DNA from: Caldifarciminota bacterium SM23_42
Lineage (GTDB): Bacteria; Hydrothermota; Tepidihabitantia; SM23-42
Length of the DNA stretch: 64,000 nucleotides
Assembly: GCA_001303785.1 (NCBI GenBank)
Contig: LJUJ01000016.1
Coordinates: 1-64,000, forward strand
Direction: 5' to 3'
Under the pieces are notes generated by a model. The model saw nothing but the letters and a program-made list of their open reading frames with translations. It searched no databases and was not told where the DNA came from. Both the position numbers and the translations under genes were made by a program. This document shows positions 52,634 through 60,956 of this stretch, in pieces; positions within the stretch are counted from its first letter, which is position 1; each line of letters begins with the position of its first letter.

Positions 52634-53614
52634 CTAATCGACCTTAACGCCAAGATTTCCTTTGACTATTTCACCTATGATTTTGGGTCTTATGGGTTTG
52701 AAATTTCGCAATTTATTCCTGTCGATGATCACGCACATTCCAATACCCATGTTGAAGACCCGATACATTTCTTCTTCGGGTACTTTACCCAAATTCTGAA
52801 TCAGTCGGAAGATGGGCAATGGTTGCCAGGTCTTCTTCCGGATGACAGCTGAGCAGTCAGGTGGCAGAATCCGCCTTAGGTTATCGTAGAAACCACCACC
52901 CGTGATATGGGCGAGTCCCTTCACATGTCTCAATCTCGGCTCGATCTCTTTCCGATACGAACGGTGTACCTTCAGTAATTCTTGGGCTAAGGTGCATTTC
53001 AATTCGCGTATGTAAGAAGAAAGTCGGTATTTTCGCAAGAGCACACGACGTGCTAAAGAATAACCGTTGGTGTGTAAACCGGATGATTTCAAACCCAGTA
53101 TGATATCGCCTACCTTGATGCGTTTCATAGGAATGAGGTAATCCTTTTTACGGACCTTGCCAACAACGAAACCGACCAAGTCATACACGCCGTCTGGGTA
53201 GAATCGGGTTAGTTGAGCAGTTTCGCCACCCACTAAAACCATTCTCTCTCTTGTGCAGGCCTTTGCTAAACCGCTGACAACGTTGACCAGGGTTTTTCGA
53301 TCCACCTTCGAGAAACCGATATAATCCATGAAGAACAGCGGAAGAGCACCGGTAGTCAGGATGTCATTCACGCAGTGGTTCACGAGGTCCGCACCAATGG
53401 TATTATGGATCCCGGTTGCGCACGCGATGAGAATTTTCGTGCCTACGCTGTCGCAGCTGCTGATCAAGAAATCAGAGTCAATTGAGTATATGCCGCCGAA
53501 GAGTCCGTATTCAGAACGGGTGCGCCGGCCGAATGTTTTTGTGACATGTTTACCGATTCCCTTTCTTACCAAATTTAAGGAGTCAATATCGACACCGGCA
53601 TCCTTGTATAGCAT
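52634..53614 (-). CDS. purM: Phosphoribosylformylglycinamidine cyclo-ligase
   Basis: A 326-residue AIR synthetase. MLYKDAGVDIDSLNLVRKGIG at the start, SVGTKILIACATG, NDILTTGALPLFFMDYIG, and VGGETAQLTRFYPDGVYDLVGF are characteristic. It makes aminoimidazole ribotide in purine synthesis. A leaderless promoter is proposed at 53620-53648. It is a single gene, convergent with the pyr operon. Confidence 0.95.
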   Translation of the reverse strand: MLYKDAGVDIDSLNLVRKGIGKHVTKTFGRRTRSEYGLFGGIYSIDSDFLISSCDSVGTKILIACATGIHNTIGADLVNHCVNDILTTGALPLFFMDYIGFSKVDRKTLVNVVSGLAKACTRERMVLVGGETAQLTRFYPDGVYDLVGFVVGKVRKKDYLIPMKRIKVGDIILGLKSSGLHTNGYSLARRVLLRKYRLSSYIRELKCTLAQELLKVHRSYRKEIEPRLRHVKGLAHITGGGFYDNLRRILPPDCSAVIRKKTWQPLPIFRLIQNLGKVPEEEMYRVFNMGIGMCVIIDRNKLRNFKPIRPKIIGEIVKGNLGVKVD

Positions 53615-53619
53615 GCATT

Positions 53620-53648
53620 ATTCTATTCGTTTTTGTATGAGAATGCAA
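53620..53648 (-). promoter_or_regulatory. Leaderless promoter of purM
   Basis: Minus strand: TTGCAT (53648-53643), 17-bp spacer, TAGAAT (53625-53620), five bases to the ATG at 53614. The -35 box is weaker than most. Confidence 0.65.
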
Positions 53649-53717
53649 GGGATTTATGAGAAAGACCAGAAATCTTGAGAGCGATGATATTTCCATCAGA
53701 GCTCTCTGCAAGAGCAA

Positions 53718-53745
53718 TTGACATGGCAGGCAATTGAGCTATACT
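53718..53745 (+). promoter_or_regulatory. Promoter of fhs
   Basis: TTGACA (53718-53723), 16-bp spacer, TATACT (53740-53745). The leader is about 54 nt with AGGAGG upstream of the ATG at 53806. Confidence 0.8.
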
Positions 53746-53805
53746 TATTCGTGATCAGTACGTTACCACCTATTGTCTAGTGTGTTTCACAGGAGGAAGC
53801 ATTTT

Positions 53806-55476
53806 ATGAAGAGTAACATTGAGATTGCTCAGGAAGCAAAATTGATGCCGATTATGGAATTAACCTCAAGATTCGATATTCATGAAGACTGTGTTTTTCC
53901 CTATGGCAAGTATAAGGCAAAAATATGCCTGGATGTTTATAGGAAAATCGAGAACAATCCTTTGGGAAAACTCATATTGGTTACGGCCATGACCCCGACA
54001 GCATACGGTGAAGGTAAGACCACGGTGGCAATTGGTTTGAGCATGGGCCTGAACAAGATGGGTAAAAAATCGATAGTAACATTACGTGAACCGTCGCTGG
54101 GTCCGGTCTTTGGAATAAAGGGCGGCGCAACAGGCGGAGGATATGCGCAGGTTGTGCCAATGGAGGAAATAAATCTTCATTTCACAGGTGACATTCATGC
54201 GGTTGGTGCAGCTCACAACCTCTTGGCCGCGGTGTTGGATAATCATGTCCATTTCGGCAATCCGTTAGACATTGATGAGCGTGAAATCTACCTGACGAGG
54301 GCAATAGATATGAACGACCGGAGTTTGCGTAGGACTGTTATCGGTCTTGGGGGCAGGGCAAACGGACCGGCTCGTGAAGATAGTTTTATTATAACGACCG
54401 CCAGTGAGGTCATGGCAATTCTGGCGTTATCCAACTCAGTCACGGAATTGAAGGAAAGACTGGGGAATATCCTGGTTGCGTCGGACATGGACAAGAAACC
54501 GGTGTTCGCCAAGGATCTCGGGATTCACGGAGCCATGGCTGCGCTTTTGACCCAAGCATTGATGCCAAATATCGCTCAAACCATAGACCAAACCCCAGCC
54601 TTCATACATTGCGGTCCTTTCGCAAACATTGCCCATGGTACATGTAGTATTGTTTCGATGAAAATGGCGCAGCGTCTATGTGAATATACGGTTGTTGAAG
54701 CTGGTTTTGGCTCGGACTTAGGCGGCGAGAAGTTCATCGATATTGTCTCCAGAGTCGGAGATCTTAAAGTCGACACAGGAGTGATCGTGGCTACTGTACG
54801 GGCATTGAAAATGCACGGTGGCGCGTCGGAGAAAGATGTTAGTGCCGGCACTACAGAGCATCTGAAGACGGGTCTGCCCAATTTGGGTAAGCACATCGAG
54901 AACGTGAGGAAGTTCGGTGTACCTCCGGTGGTGTCGATCAATGTCTTCGAAGGCGATACAGAAACGGAGATCGGAATCGTCAAGGATTTTTGTGAGTCAC
55001 AAAATACACCGGTGGCTGAAACCCGGGTGTTCACGCACGGTGCAGAGGGTGCCTTGGCCCTCGCCGATATTGTTGATAGAAATGCCCAGAGTGTGGAGTC
55101 AAACATGAAGCCCGTTTATGAACTCGATGATTCCATCGAGAAAAAGATCGAACGAGTTGCTCTAGAAATATACGGCGCCAGTGGTGTTACGTACACGACC
55201 CGCGCAGAGAGAGATATCAGACGCGTTACGAGATTTGGTTTGGATAAGTTGCCGGTCTGCGTCGCCAAGACAAACAGCTCACTTTCTGACGATCCAAAAC
55301 TGCACGGCCGCCCCGAGAACTTCAAGATTACAATCGGTGGCGTAAATATTTCTGCCGGCGCGGGATTCTTGGTGCCTCTGGCCGGCGACGTTATGCTGAT
55401 GCCTGGATTACCTAAGGTGCCTAATGCTACGAAAATTGATGTGGATGAAATGGGTAGGATACACGGCTTATCCTGA
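53806..55476 (+). CDS. fhs: Formate-tetrahydrofolate ligase
   Basis: A 556-residue enzyme. The P-loop is TPTAYGEGKTTVAIGLSMGL; LREPSLGPVFGIKGGATGGGYAQV and HFTGDIHAVGAAHNLLAA follow. It makes 10-formyl-THF from formate and ATP. Together with the glycine cleavage genes at 61236-64000 it indicates active folate one-carbon metabolism, possibly the methyl branch of the Wood-Ljungdahl or reductive glycine route (inference). AGGAGG lies before the ATG at 53806; the frame can extend to 53773 without support. Confidence 0.96.
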   Translation: MKSNIEIAQEAKLMPIMELTSRFDIHEDCVFPYGKYKAKICLDVYRKIENNPLGKLILVTAMTPTAYGEGKTTVAIGLSMGLNKMGKKSIVTLREPSLGPVFGIKGGATGGGYAQVVPMEEINLHFTGDIHAVGAAHNLLAAVLDNHVHFGNPLDIDEREIYLTRAIDMNDRSLRRTVIGLGGRANGPAREDSFIITTASEVMAILALSNSVTELKERLGNILVASDMDKKPVFAKDLGIHGAMAALLTQALMPNIAQTIDQTPAFIHCGPFANIAHGTCSIVSMKMAQRLCEYTVVEAGFGSDLGGEKFIDIVSRVGDLKVDTGVIVATVRALKMHGGASEKDVSAGTTEHLKTGLPNLGKHIENVRKFGVPPVVSINVFEGDTETEIGIVKDFCESQNTPVAETRVFTHGAEGALALADIVDRNAQSVESNMKPVYELDDSIEKKIERVALEIYGASGVTYTTRAERDIRRVTRFGLDKLPVCVAKTNSSLSDDPKLHGRPENFKITIGGVNISAGAGFLVPLAGDVMLMPGLPKVPNATKIDVDEMGRIHGLS

Positions 55477-55493
55477 TAATGCTTCGCATTATC
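55475..55493 (+). other. Perfect hairpin overlapping the fhs stop codon
   Basis: GATAATGC-TTC-GCATTATC, an eight-bp perfect stem that begins inside the stop codon. It has no T tract, so it is not a standard terminator; it may stabilise the 3' end. The remaining 55494-55639 holds no gene I can support. Confidence 0.4.
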
Positions 55494-55639
55494 GATTACG
55501 ATGATTAAAAGAAAGATTCCCCGTCTGCCCTTCGGCCTGCGGGACACTGGCTTTTTCCACCAAATCAAAAATTTGGGCAAAATCGTGACAGTGATGGAAA
55601 GCAAGGTTATGGTCATTTATTTCATGGCTGCTTAGTATC

Positions 55640-56338
55640 ATGGAGGTATTTGTCGGGACGTCAGGTTGGTATTATGAGTGGAATAGAGACAAAACGCTGG
55701 ACTGGTATGTTGCTAATTCAGGGATTAATGCAATTGAACTCAACGTTTCTTTCTATCGTTTTCCCTTCCCGAATCAAGTAAAGGCGTGGGCTAAAAAGGG
55801 TAGATCACTGCGCTGGGTGATTAAAGTTAGTCGGCTTATTACTCATCGGTTTAAGTTTTCGGACAGGTCGGTCGAAACGTGGAAGCGTTTCGTTGCTCTT
55901 TTTTCGATCATGAGCGATTTGATTGACTTTTTTCTCCTTCAAATACCGCCGAGTTTGACCAGTAGCTCGAGAGATAAGATTGCGGACTTCATAGAGCAGA
56001 CTGGGATGGCCGAGAAATTCGCACTCGAACCCAGGCATGATTCCTGGTTCAATGATGAAATCGTGGTTTGGGCCAGGGCGGCAGGTTTGACTTGGGTCTC
56101 GATTGACGCTCCTATATTCACGCGAGACATTTTCAAAACAACGGATAGCGTGTATCTCAGAATGCACGGAAGAACCGATTGGTATCAGCACGATTACAAG
56201 AGCGGTGAATTGAAAGAAATCAGTAAGCGTGTATATGCGGTGAAGCCCAAAAGAGCATACGTTTTTTTCAATAATGATCATAGTATGCTCGGTAATGCTC
56301 AGGACATGTACGGAATAATGAGTAAGCTGAAGGGGTAG
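55640..56338 (+). CDS. DUF72 (YecE-like) protein
   Basis: A 232-residue TIM-barrel protein of the DUF72/YecE family. VFVGTSGWYYEWNRDKTLDWYV and NAIELNVSFYRFPFPNQVKAWA at the N terminus, FALEPRHDSW, VYLRMHGRTDWY and AYVFFNNDH near the end are the family marks. Activity is not established. Its stop overlaps the region just before the next gene (one base between), so the two are cotranscribed. Confidence 0.92.
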   Translation: MEVFVGTSGWYYEWNRDKTLDWYVANSGINAIELNVSFYRFPFPNQVKAWAKKGRSLRWVIKVSRLITHRFKFSDRSVETWKRFVALFSIMSDLIDFFLLQIPPSLTSSSRDKIADFIEQTGMAEKFALEPRHDSWFNDEIVVWARAAGLTWVSIDAPIFTRDIFKTTDSVYLRMHGRTDWYQHDYKSGELKEISKRVYAVKPKRAYVFFNNDHSMLGNAQDMYGIMSKLKG

Positions 56339-56339
56339 C

Positions 56340-57305
56340 ATGCCGGCGAATCTTCCGCCCCAGTACTTCGACGTAGAGAAAAAATTCCGAGAAACCAGAG
56401 ATTTACGCGAAAAGCTCTTGTATCTCCAGGAGATGTTGTCAATCATTCCTAAGCATAAGGGTACCGAGAAATTGCAGGCCGACCTTAAGACTCGAATATC
56501 TAAACTGAAGAGCACTATAAGTAAACAGAAGAAATCAGGTGGCACGGGCGGTACTTGGTATCAGGTGGAGAAGCAAGGCGCTGGTCAAGTTGTGCTGGTT
56601 GGTCTGCCGAATTCAGGTAAGTCTGCATTGCTGAATGCGATCACAAATGCGCATGTTGAGGTGGCGCTGTACCCTTTCACAACCAACCTGCCACAGGTCG
56701 GCATGATGGATTACAGAGATATAAAGATTCAGATTATCGACACGCCGCCCCTTTATGAAGATGCACCTCCGTGGCTATTTGGGCTGTACCGTAATGGAGA
56801 TATTTTGTTGGTTGTCTTGGATGCACAGGGCGATGTCCGTAATGATTTTGAGACAATACTGAATGCACTGAAAGCGCGCAATATTTTTGTAAGTGAAGGC
56901 GAGTTTGGTGATGTCAAAAACGCCGTCATCGTGATAAACAAGAGTGACGATAATCCCAAATCTGACATGATTGATTCATTCATCGCACAGAACAGGGGTA
57001 CATTCGATGTGCTCCGCGTTTCTACAACAACTGGTGGCGGTGTCGAGCAACTCAGGGAGCAGATTTTCGCTTCGTTGCATATAATCAGAGTCTACACCAA
57101 GAAAATCGGGCATCCAATCGACAAGAAGGAACCAGTTGTATTGAAGCGGGGCACGACGGTTATCGATGCAGCAGAACACATTCATAAGGATTTTAAGAAA
57201 AAACTGAAATTCGCTCGCCTGTGGAGTGATTCTGATTACAACGGCCAGCGGGTTGAGAAGAATCATGTACTAGCAGATGGAGACGTGATTGAGTTTCATG
57301 TATAG
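56340..57305 (+). CDS. TGS-domain GTPase (Obg/DRG-like)
   Basis: A 321-residue P-loop GTPase. G1 is GLPNSGKSAL, G3 reads IIDTPPLYE (Pro where DxxG has Gly), and G4 is INKSD. The N-terminal 75 residues are charged and helical. The C terminus is a TGS domain (VVLKRGTTVIDAAEHIHKDF, then HVLADGDVIEFHV). It resembles archaeal and candidate-phylum DRG-related proteins. It probably binds ribosomes, as DRG and Obg do. Confidence 0.88.
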   Translation: MPANLPPQYFDVEKKFRETRDLREKLLYLQEMLSIIPKHKGTEKLQADLKTRISKLKSTISKQKKSGGTGGTWYQVEKQGAGQVVLVGLPNSGKSALLNAITNAHVEVALYPFTTNLPQVGMMDYRDIKIQIIDTPPLYEDAPPWLFGLYRNGDILLVVLDAQGDVRNDFETILNALKARNIFVSEGEFGDVKNAVIVINKSDDNPKSDMIDSFIAQNRGTFDVLRVSTTTGGGVEQLREQIFASLHIIRVYTKKIGHPIDKKEPVVLKRGTTVIDAAEHIHKDFKKKLKFARLWSDSDYNGQRVEKNHVLADGDVIEFHV

Positions 57306-57372
57306 TAAATCAAATCCGAAATTCGAATATCGAAATCCGAAACAAATTCAAATATCAAAGCCTAAATTACCA
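57306..57372. repeat. AAATCCGAAATTCGAA-type repeat
   Basis: A run of AAATCCGAAATTCGAATATCGAAATCCG units between the GTPase and thiL. It is the same family as 14998-15085. Confidence 0.65.
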
Positions 57373-57391
57373 AAACCTGTTGTTTTGAATC

Positions 57392-58333
57392 ATGAGTAAG
57401 AGACATAAGAATAAGGGAGAGCTGGCCATTATTCAGTACCTTCAGAAGAGATTTCCGAAAAGGCGGAGGGAGGTGCTGAAGGGTATTGGTGATGATGCAG
57501 TGGTATTTCGAGATGGGTATGTTGTTTCCACCGATTCTTTCTTTGAAAAAACTCATTTTCATTTAGGTTACTTCTCATTCTTTGCTCTTGGCTATCACAC
57601 GATGGCCGCGAGTTTGTCAGACCTTGCAGCGATGGGTGCGGCGCCAATTTCAGCGCTTATTTCATTGTGCGTTTCAAAGAATATCGGTATGAAGGCAATT
57701 CGTGAGGTCTACGATGGTTTCGAAGAAGTGACGAGAAAGCACAAGTGTGATATCTCGGGTGGCGATATTGTGAACTGTCAGTCTTTTGGGATGACGATAA
57801 CCGTGATTGGTCGTACAAAAAAGCCATTGTTACGCTCCGGCGCTGCACCTGGTAATTATCTATACGTAACCAATTTCTTGGGACTCGCCGAGGTAGGACG
57901 GATGGTATTGAAAGCGAAGGCCCCCCGGAATGAATATCCGGATGCGATCAAGAAGCATCTTTATCCCGAGCCCCGGATAAATGAAGGCCTTTCGTTGAGA
58001 AAGTTCGCGACGTCATGTATCGACATATCGGACGGTCTTTCAACAGATGCCTATCACCTCGCCGAAGAGAGCGGAGTTAAAATCGTGATAGATGCTGAAC
58101 ACATACCAATCCACCCTGAAGTCGGGAGATTATGTGGAGTGGTGATGAAAGATCCAACGCAATTCATCCTGTCGTCGGGAGAGGATTTCGAGCTGCTATT
58201 CACGGCCTCAAGGTTGCCTGCAGAGCGCAGCATGAGGGTTTTCAGAATTGGTCGCATCATGAAGGGGAAAGGTTTGTACCTGTCTGTTCGTGGCAAATTG
58301 CAGCGCATTGAACCCTCTGGATACGAACACTAA
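57392..58333 (+). CDS. thiL: Thiamine-monophosphate kinase
   Basis: A 313-residue enzyme. GIGDDAVVFRDGYVVSTDSFFE, MAASLSDLAAMGAAPISALI, DISGGDIVNCQSFGMTITVIG and CIDISDGLSTDAYHLAEESG are the AIRS-fold/ThiL marks. It phosphorylates thiamine monophosphate to the active diphosphate. The start ATG at 57392 follows the repeat directly, without a visible promoter. Confidence 0.93.
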   Translation: MSKRHKNKGELAIIQYLQKRFPKRRREVLKGIGDDAVVFRDGYVVSTDSFFEKTHFHLGYFSFFALGYHTMAASLSDLAAMGAAPISALISLCVSKNIGMKAIREVYDGFEEVTRKHKCDISGGDIVNCQSFGMTITVIGRTKKPLLRSGAAPGNYLYVTNFLGLAEVGRMVLKAKAPRNEYPDAIKKHLYPEPRINEGLSLRKFATSCIDISDGLSTDAYHLAEESGVKIVIDAEHIPIHPEVGRLCGVVMKDPTQFILSSGEDFELLFTASRLPAERSMRVFRIGRIMKGKGLYLSVRGKLQRIEPSGYEH

Positions 58334-58336
58334 AAA

Positions 58337-58447
58337 GGGACAGGCTACTTTTTTATAGTCACTCCTAACAGCGAATTTGGTCATTTGTCACTACTTCGAT
58401 ACATACATTTCGGTCCCTAATGCACATGCAAAAAAGTAGCCTGTCCC
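58337..58447. repeat. REP-like inverted repeat before tmRNA
   Basis: A perfect 18-bp inverted repeat: GGGACAGGCTACTTTTTT at 58337-58354 and AAAAAAGTAGCCTGTCCC at 58430-58447, separated by 75 bases. Its right arm ends one base before the tmRNA -35 box. The arm sequence resembles ends associated with REP-type (RAYT) transposases. No transposase is present. Confidence 0.75.
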
Positions 58448-58448
58448 C

Positions 58449-58476
58449 TTGACAATTCCGTAAGGTGCCGTATAAT
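58449..58476 (+). promoter_or_regulatory. Promoter of tmRNA
   Basis: TTGACA (58449-58454), 16-bp spacer, TATAAT (58471-58476). The RNA probably begins at about 58483. Confidence 0.87.
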
Positions 58477-58482
58477 ACATTA

Positions 58483-58805
58483 GGGGGCGATCGGTTTCGA
58501 CGAGGCAAGTGAAATGACTGAGGGCATACCGAGGGTTCTGGTGACCTCGTAAATCCGACCGGAAAGAAAAAACATCCTGAAAACGGATACGCTCTAGCTG
58601 CATAATAATGCGGCAGCTTAGGGTAAGGTGTCATATAGGGCTGAAGCCTATCGATTCCTGCCTTTGGGGTTGATGGGTCAGTTGAAAAGGCTAGCTCTTG
58701 CAGACCTGTCTCTTGGTGACGCGAGAGGAGATACGTAAAGAGACTAAGTATGTAGGCCTCTACATGGAAATGTCTCGGACGCGGGTTCAATTCCCGCCGC
58801 CTCCA
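58483..58805 (+). ncRNA. ssrA: Transfer-messenger RNA (tmRNA)
   Basis: About 323 nt. The acceptor stem is GGGGGCG (5') with CGCCTCC (3'), then the discriminator A; CCA is not encoded. The D-loop-like TCGGTTTCGACGAGG and the T arm GCGGGTTCAATTCCCGC are clear. The tag frame ends GENGYALAA-type (ENGYALAA at 58579-58602) with tandem TAATAA stops; the tag begins near GTAAATCCGACC. Together with SmpB it rescues stalled ribosomes and tags proteins for degradation. An antisense open frame at 58365-58790 is a shadow. Confidence 0.95.
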
Positions 58806-58832
58806 TCAGTTTTGCTCAAATATCTGATTTGA

Positions 58833-58872
58833 CTGCAAAACTGCATGTCCCGTAGCGCAGCGGAGGGGCACC
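58833..58872. repeat. 40-bp direct repeat, copy 1
   Basis: Starts CTGCAAAACTGCATGTCCCG and ends GCGGAGGGGCACC. It matches 59253-59292 with one mismatch. It lies just upstream of the GIY-YIG gene. Confidence 0.85.
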
Positions 58873-58873
58873 A

Positions 58874-59146
58874 ATGTCCCCATCAACGAAATACTTTGTT
58901 TATATTCTTCAAGCAACGGACAGCTTCTTATACACCGGTACGACCAAGAACCTCGAAGAGCGCTTAGAACGTCATAATCGTGGTCGAGGTGGTAAATTCA
59001 CAAAGGGTAGGAGACCTCTCAAGCTCGTGTATTTTGAGGAATTCAATAACCTGAGATCTGCAATGCAACGTGAAATACAGGTAAAGAAGTTGTCACGATC
59101 ACGTAAGCAGGAATTGATAGATAAGTTCGAGAATAGCCAGAAATAA
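58874..59146 (+). CDS. Small GIY-YIG nuclease domain protein
   Basis: A 90-residue single-domain protein of the UvrC N-terminal/YhbQ type. YFVYILQATDSFLYTGTTKNLEERLERHNRG contains the GIY-YIG strands (YVY...YTG), the catalytic Arg and the RHN segment; Glu in MQREIQVKKLSRSRKQELI is the metal ligand. Such proteins cleave DNA or are of unknown use. It starts two bases after a 40-bp direct repeat whose second copy follows the gene at 59253, and has no promoter of its own. It lies 69 bases after tmRNA. Confidence 0.88.
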   Translation: MSPSTKYFVYILQATDSFLYTGTTKNLEERLERHNRGRGGKFTKGRRPLKLVYFEEFNNLRSAMQREIQVKKLSRSRKQELIDKFENSQK

Positions 59147-59252
59147 TTCCGATATTTGGTGTTCAATTTCTCGTGATTGAGATTTGCCCCTCACCCTACG
59201 GGATCGGGATTCTCGTGAATTTAGTCTCACCTTGTTCGACAACTCACGGAAG

Positions 59253-59292
59253 CTGCAAAATTGCATGTCCCGTAGCGCAGCGGAGGGGCACC
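59253..59292. repeat. 40-bp direct repeat, copy 2
   Basis: The same as copy 1 except C to T at the ninth base. The two copies are 420 bp apart and bracket the GIY-YIG gene. Confidence 0.85.
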
Positions 59293-59296
59293 TTTT

Positions 59297-59506
59297 CTTA
59301 AATCCTAAGCACGAAATACGAAATCCTAAACAATCTCAAAATTCAAAACCCTAATGATCCAAATAAAGAAGATTTCTTAATCTTTGGGCAAACATTTCGA
59401 TTCTTGATAGTGGTTTGAGAAACGATGTGCGCTCATCCACGGTTTTGGATTTGTTAATTGGTGCTTTGGTATTGTTTAGAGTTTAGGGTTTAGAATTTGG
59501 GATTTG
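59297..59506. repeat. Fold-back AAATCCTAA-type repeat
   Basis: Left arm at 59297-59362 (AAATCCTAAGCACGAAATACG and on) and an inverted right arm at about 59440-59506 (TTTAGAGTTTAGGGTTTAG...GGGATTT) form an imperfect fold-back. It fills most of the 532-base gap between the GIY-YIG gene and the next gene. Confidence 0.65.
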
Positions 59507-59645
59507 CCCTGCTGGGTACTGGGCTGAAGGGGGTTGTATTTTTCGCCGTTACTTGATTAATTGACGTCATTTTTGCATTGCGATTAGTGTTTCATGTAGC
59601 GATTATTAACACTTCAGCTTCAATTCTACAACCACCAGTGTCTTG

Positions 59646-59673
59646 TTGACACAAATTTGCAGCTTCGTATAAT
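59646..59673 (+). promoter_or_regulatory. Leaderless promoter of the LTD-protein gene
   Basis: TTGACA (59646-59651), 16-bp spacer, TATAAT (59668-59673), five bases to the GTG at 59679. Confidence 0.83.
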
Positions 59674-59678
59674 GATTA

Positions 59679-60953
59679 GTGCTGACGCTTCTTTTTCTTG
59701 TTCTTGCTGAATCACCGATTGTCATCACCGAAGTAATGTCTAATGTCAAGGGTTCCGAACAGACATGCGGCGACCGTAACGAATACGTTGAAATCTACAA
59801 TCTGAGTGAGGATACAGTGGATCTTTTAGCCTATCGCATCTGGGATTTTGACGTTTCTCCTCCCGATGAAATATGGCCTTGGAATAATGATTCAATCTTG
59901 ATTAGGTATCCGTCAGTGAGGATAAATTCAACAGTCATTTATCCCTGTACATATGCACTGATTTTAGACAACGAATATTGCAAGCCAGATACTTCGGGTG
60001 GTAACTGGCAACCTTATGCAATACCCGATTCAACGTTGGTTCTGACCACGGATGAAACAACAATTTGCGACGGTCTTACTACGAGCGATCCATTGATTAT
60101 CTACTCAACCATTGCTGATTGTACTACATCTTTCGGAACGCCCTATGACTCTTTCGATTACTTTCCTTCAGACCCCGGAGACGGTATTGCTTGGGAAAGA
60201 ATAGATTTTACATTGCCCGATGACGCTGCAAACTGGCATCCTTCAATAGACACGTCGGGTTGCACGCCGGGGAGGGAAAACAGCACGGCTAATGTTTTTG
60301 ACCTGGCAGTTGATTCCCAGTCGATCTTCTTCGTCCCCATGGTTGCAACAACTGGTGATAATGTGCGTATTGAAGTTGTGATAAAGAATTTCGGGCTGAG
60401 CGCAACTGACGAGTACGCTTTGTATATCTTCGACGACACTAATAATGATAGCAACATGGTGCAGACAGAGCTGCTCGTTGAACTTAGTGGCGTATGGGTA
60501 AATGCCTTGGACAGCACATCGCTTTTTTATGTTTATCAACATCCGGGATTGGGTACTCATTCTCTTGGTTTCATGATTGATTTCCCCTCTGATCTTAGTC
60601 CTGAGAACAACCTGGCTTTCAAACCGCTGCAGGTAATTGGTGAAATAGGTGAACTCGCTATTTCACCCCAGATAGTATCACCAAATAATGATGGTATAAA
60701 CGATCGCCTTCAGATTGATTACCGCCTGCCTGAAGTGGGCGGTAGGCTCACCATATCGATATTCGATACACGCGGAATCAGAATACATGATGTCTGCAGG
60801 AATGAATCATGGAATATTGCACAAGGGACGCTATATTGGGACGGTAGGTCAGCCAAGGGCGAAATCCCTATCGGAATGTATATAGTATATCTTGAATACC
60901 AATATCATGACAAAATAACTAGAGCCAAGAAAACAACAGTCATAGCTCGCTGA
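59679..60953 (+). CDS. Secreted lamin-tail-domain protein with sorting domain
   Basis: A 424-residue protein: signal sequence (VLTLLFLVLAES), lamin-tail domain (PIVITEVMSNVKG ... NEYVEIYNLSEDTVDLLAYRI), a CARDB-like segment (about 205-310), and a C-terminal domain VSPNNDGINDRLQIDYRLPE ... GMYIVYLEY of the gliding-motility-associated/FlgD type. Such domains mark type IX-like secretion cargo or surface attachment. The GTG start is leaderless. I cannot assign a ligand. Confidence 0.82.
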   Translation: MLTLLFLVLAESPIVITEVMSNVKGSEQTCGDRNEYVEIYNLSEDTVDLLAYRIWDFDVSPPDEIWPWNNDSILIRYPSVRINSTVIYPCTYALILDNEYCKPDTSGGNWQPYAIPDSTLVLTTDETTICDGLTTSDPLIIYSTIADCTTSFGTPYDSFDYFPSDPGDGIAWERIDFTLPDDAANWHPSIDTSGCTPGRENSTANVFDLAVDSQSIFFVPMVATTGDNVRIEVVIKNFGLSATDEYALYIFDDTNNDSNMVQTELLVELSGVWVNALDSTSLFYVYQHPGLGTHSLGFMIDFPSDLSPENNLAFKPLQVIGEIGELAISPQIVSPNNDGINDRLQIDYRLPEVGGRLTISIFDTRGIRIHDVCRNESWNIAQGTLYWDGRSAKGEIPIGMYIVYLEYQYHDKITRAKKTTVIAR

Positions 60954-60956
60954 CAC

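Noticed and set aside
58365-58790. 141-residue open frame antisense to tmRNA
   Set aside because: It covers the tmRNA and the REP-like palindrome; the tmRNA structure explains the sequence.
58833-59292. tRNA gene in the CCCGTAGCGCAGCGGAGGGGCACC repeat
   Set aside because: The sequence hints at a D-arm but no anticodon arm, T arm or acceptor stem can be formed.
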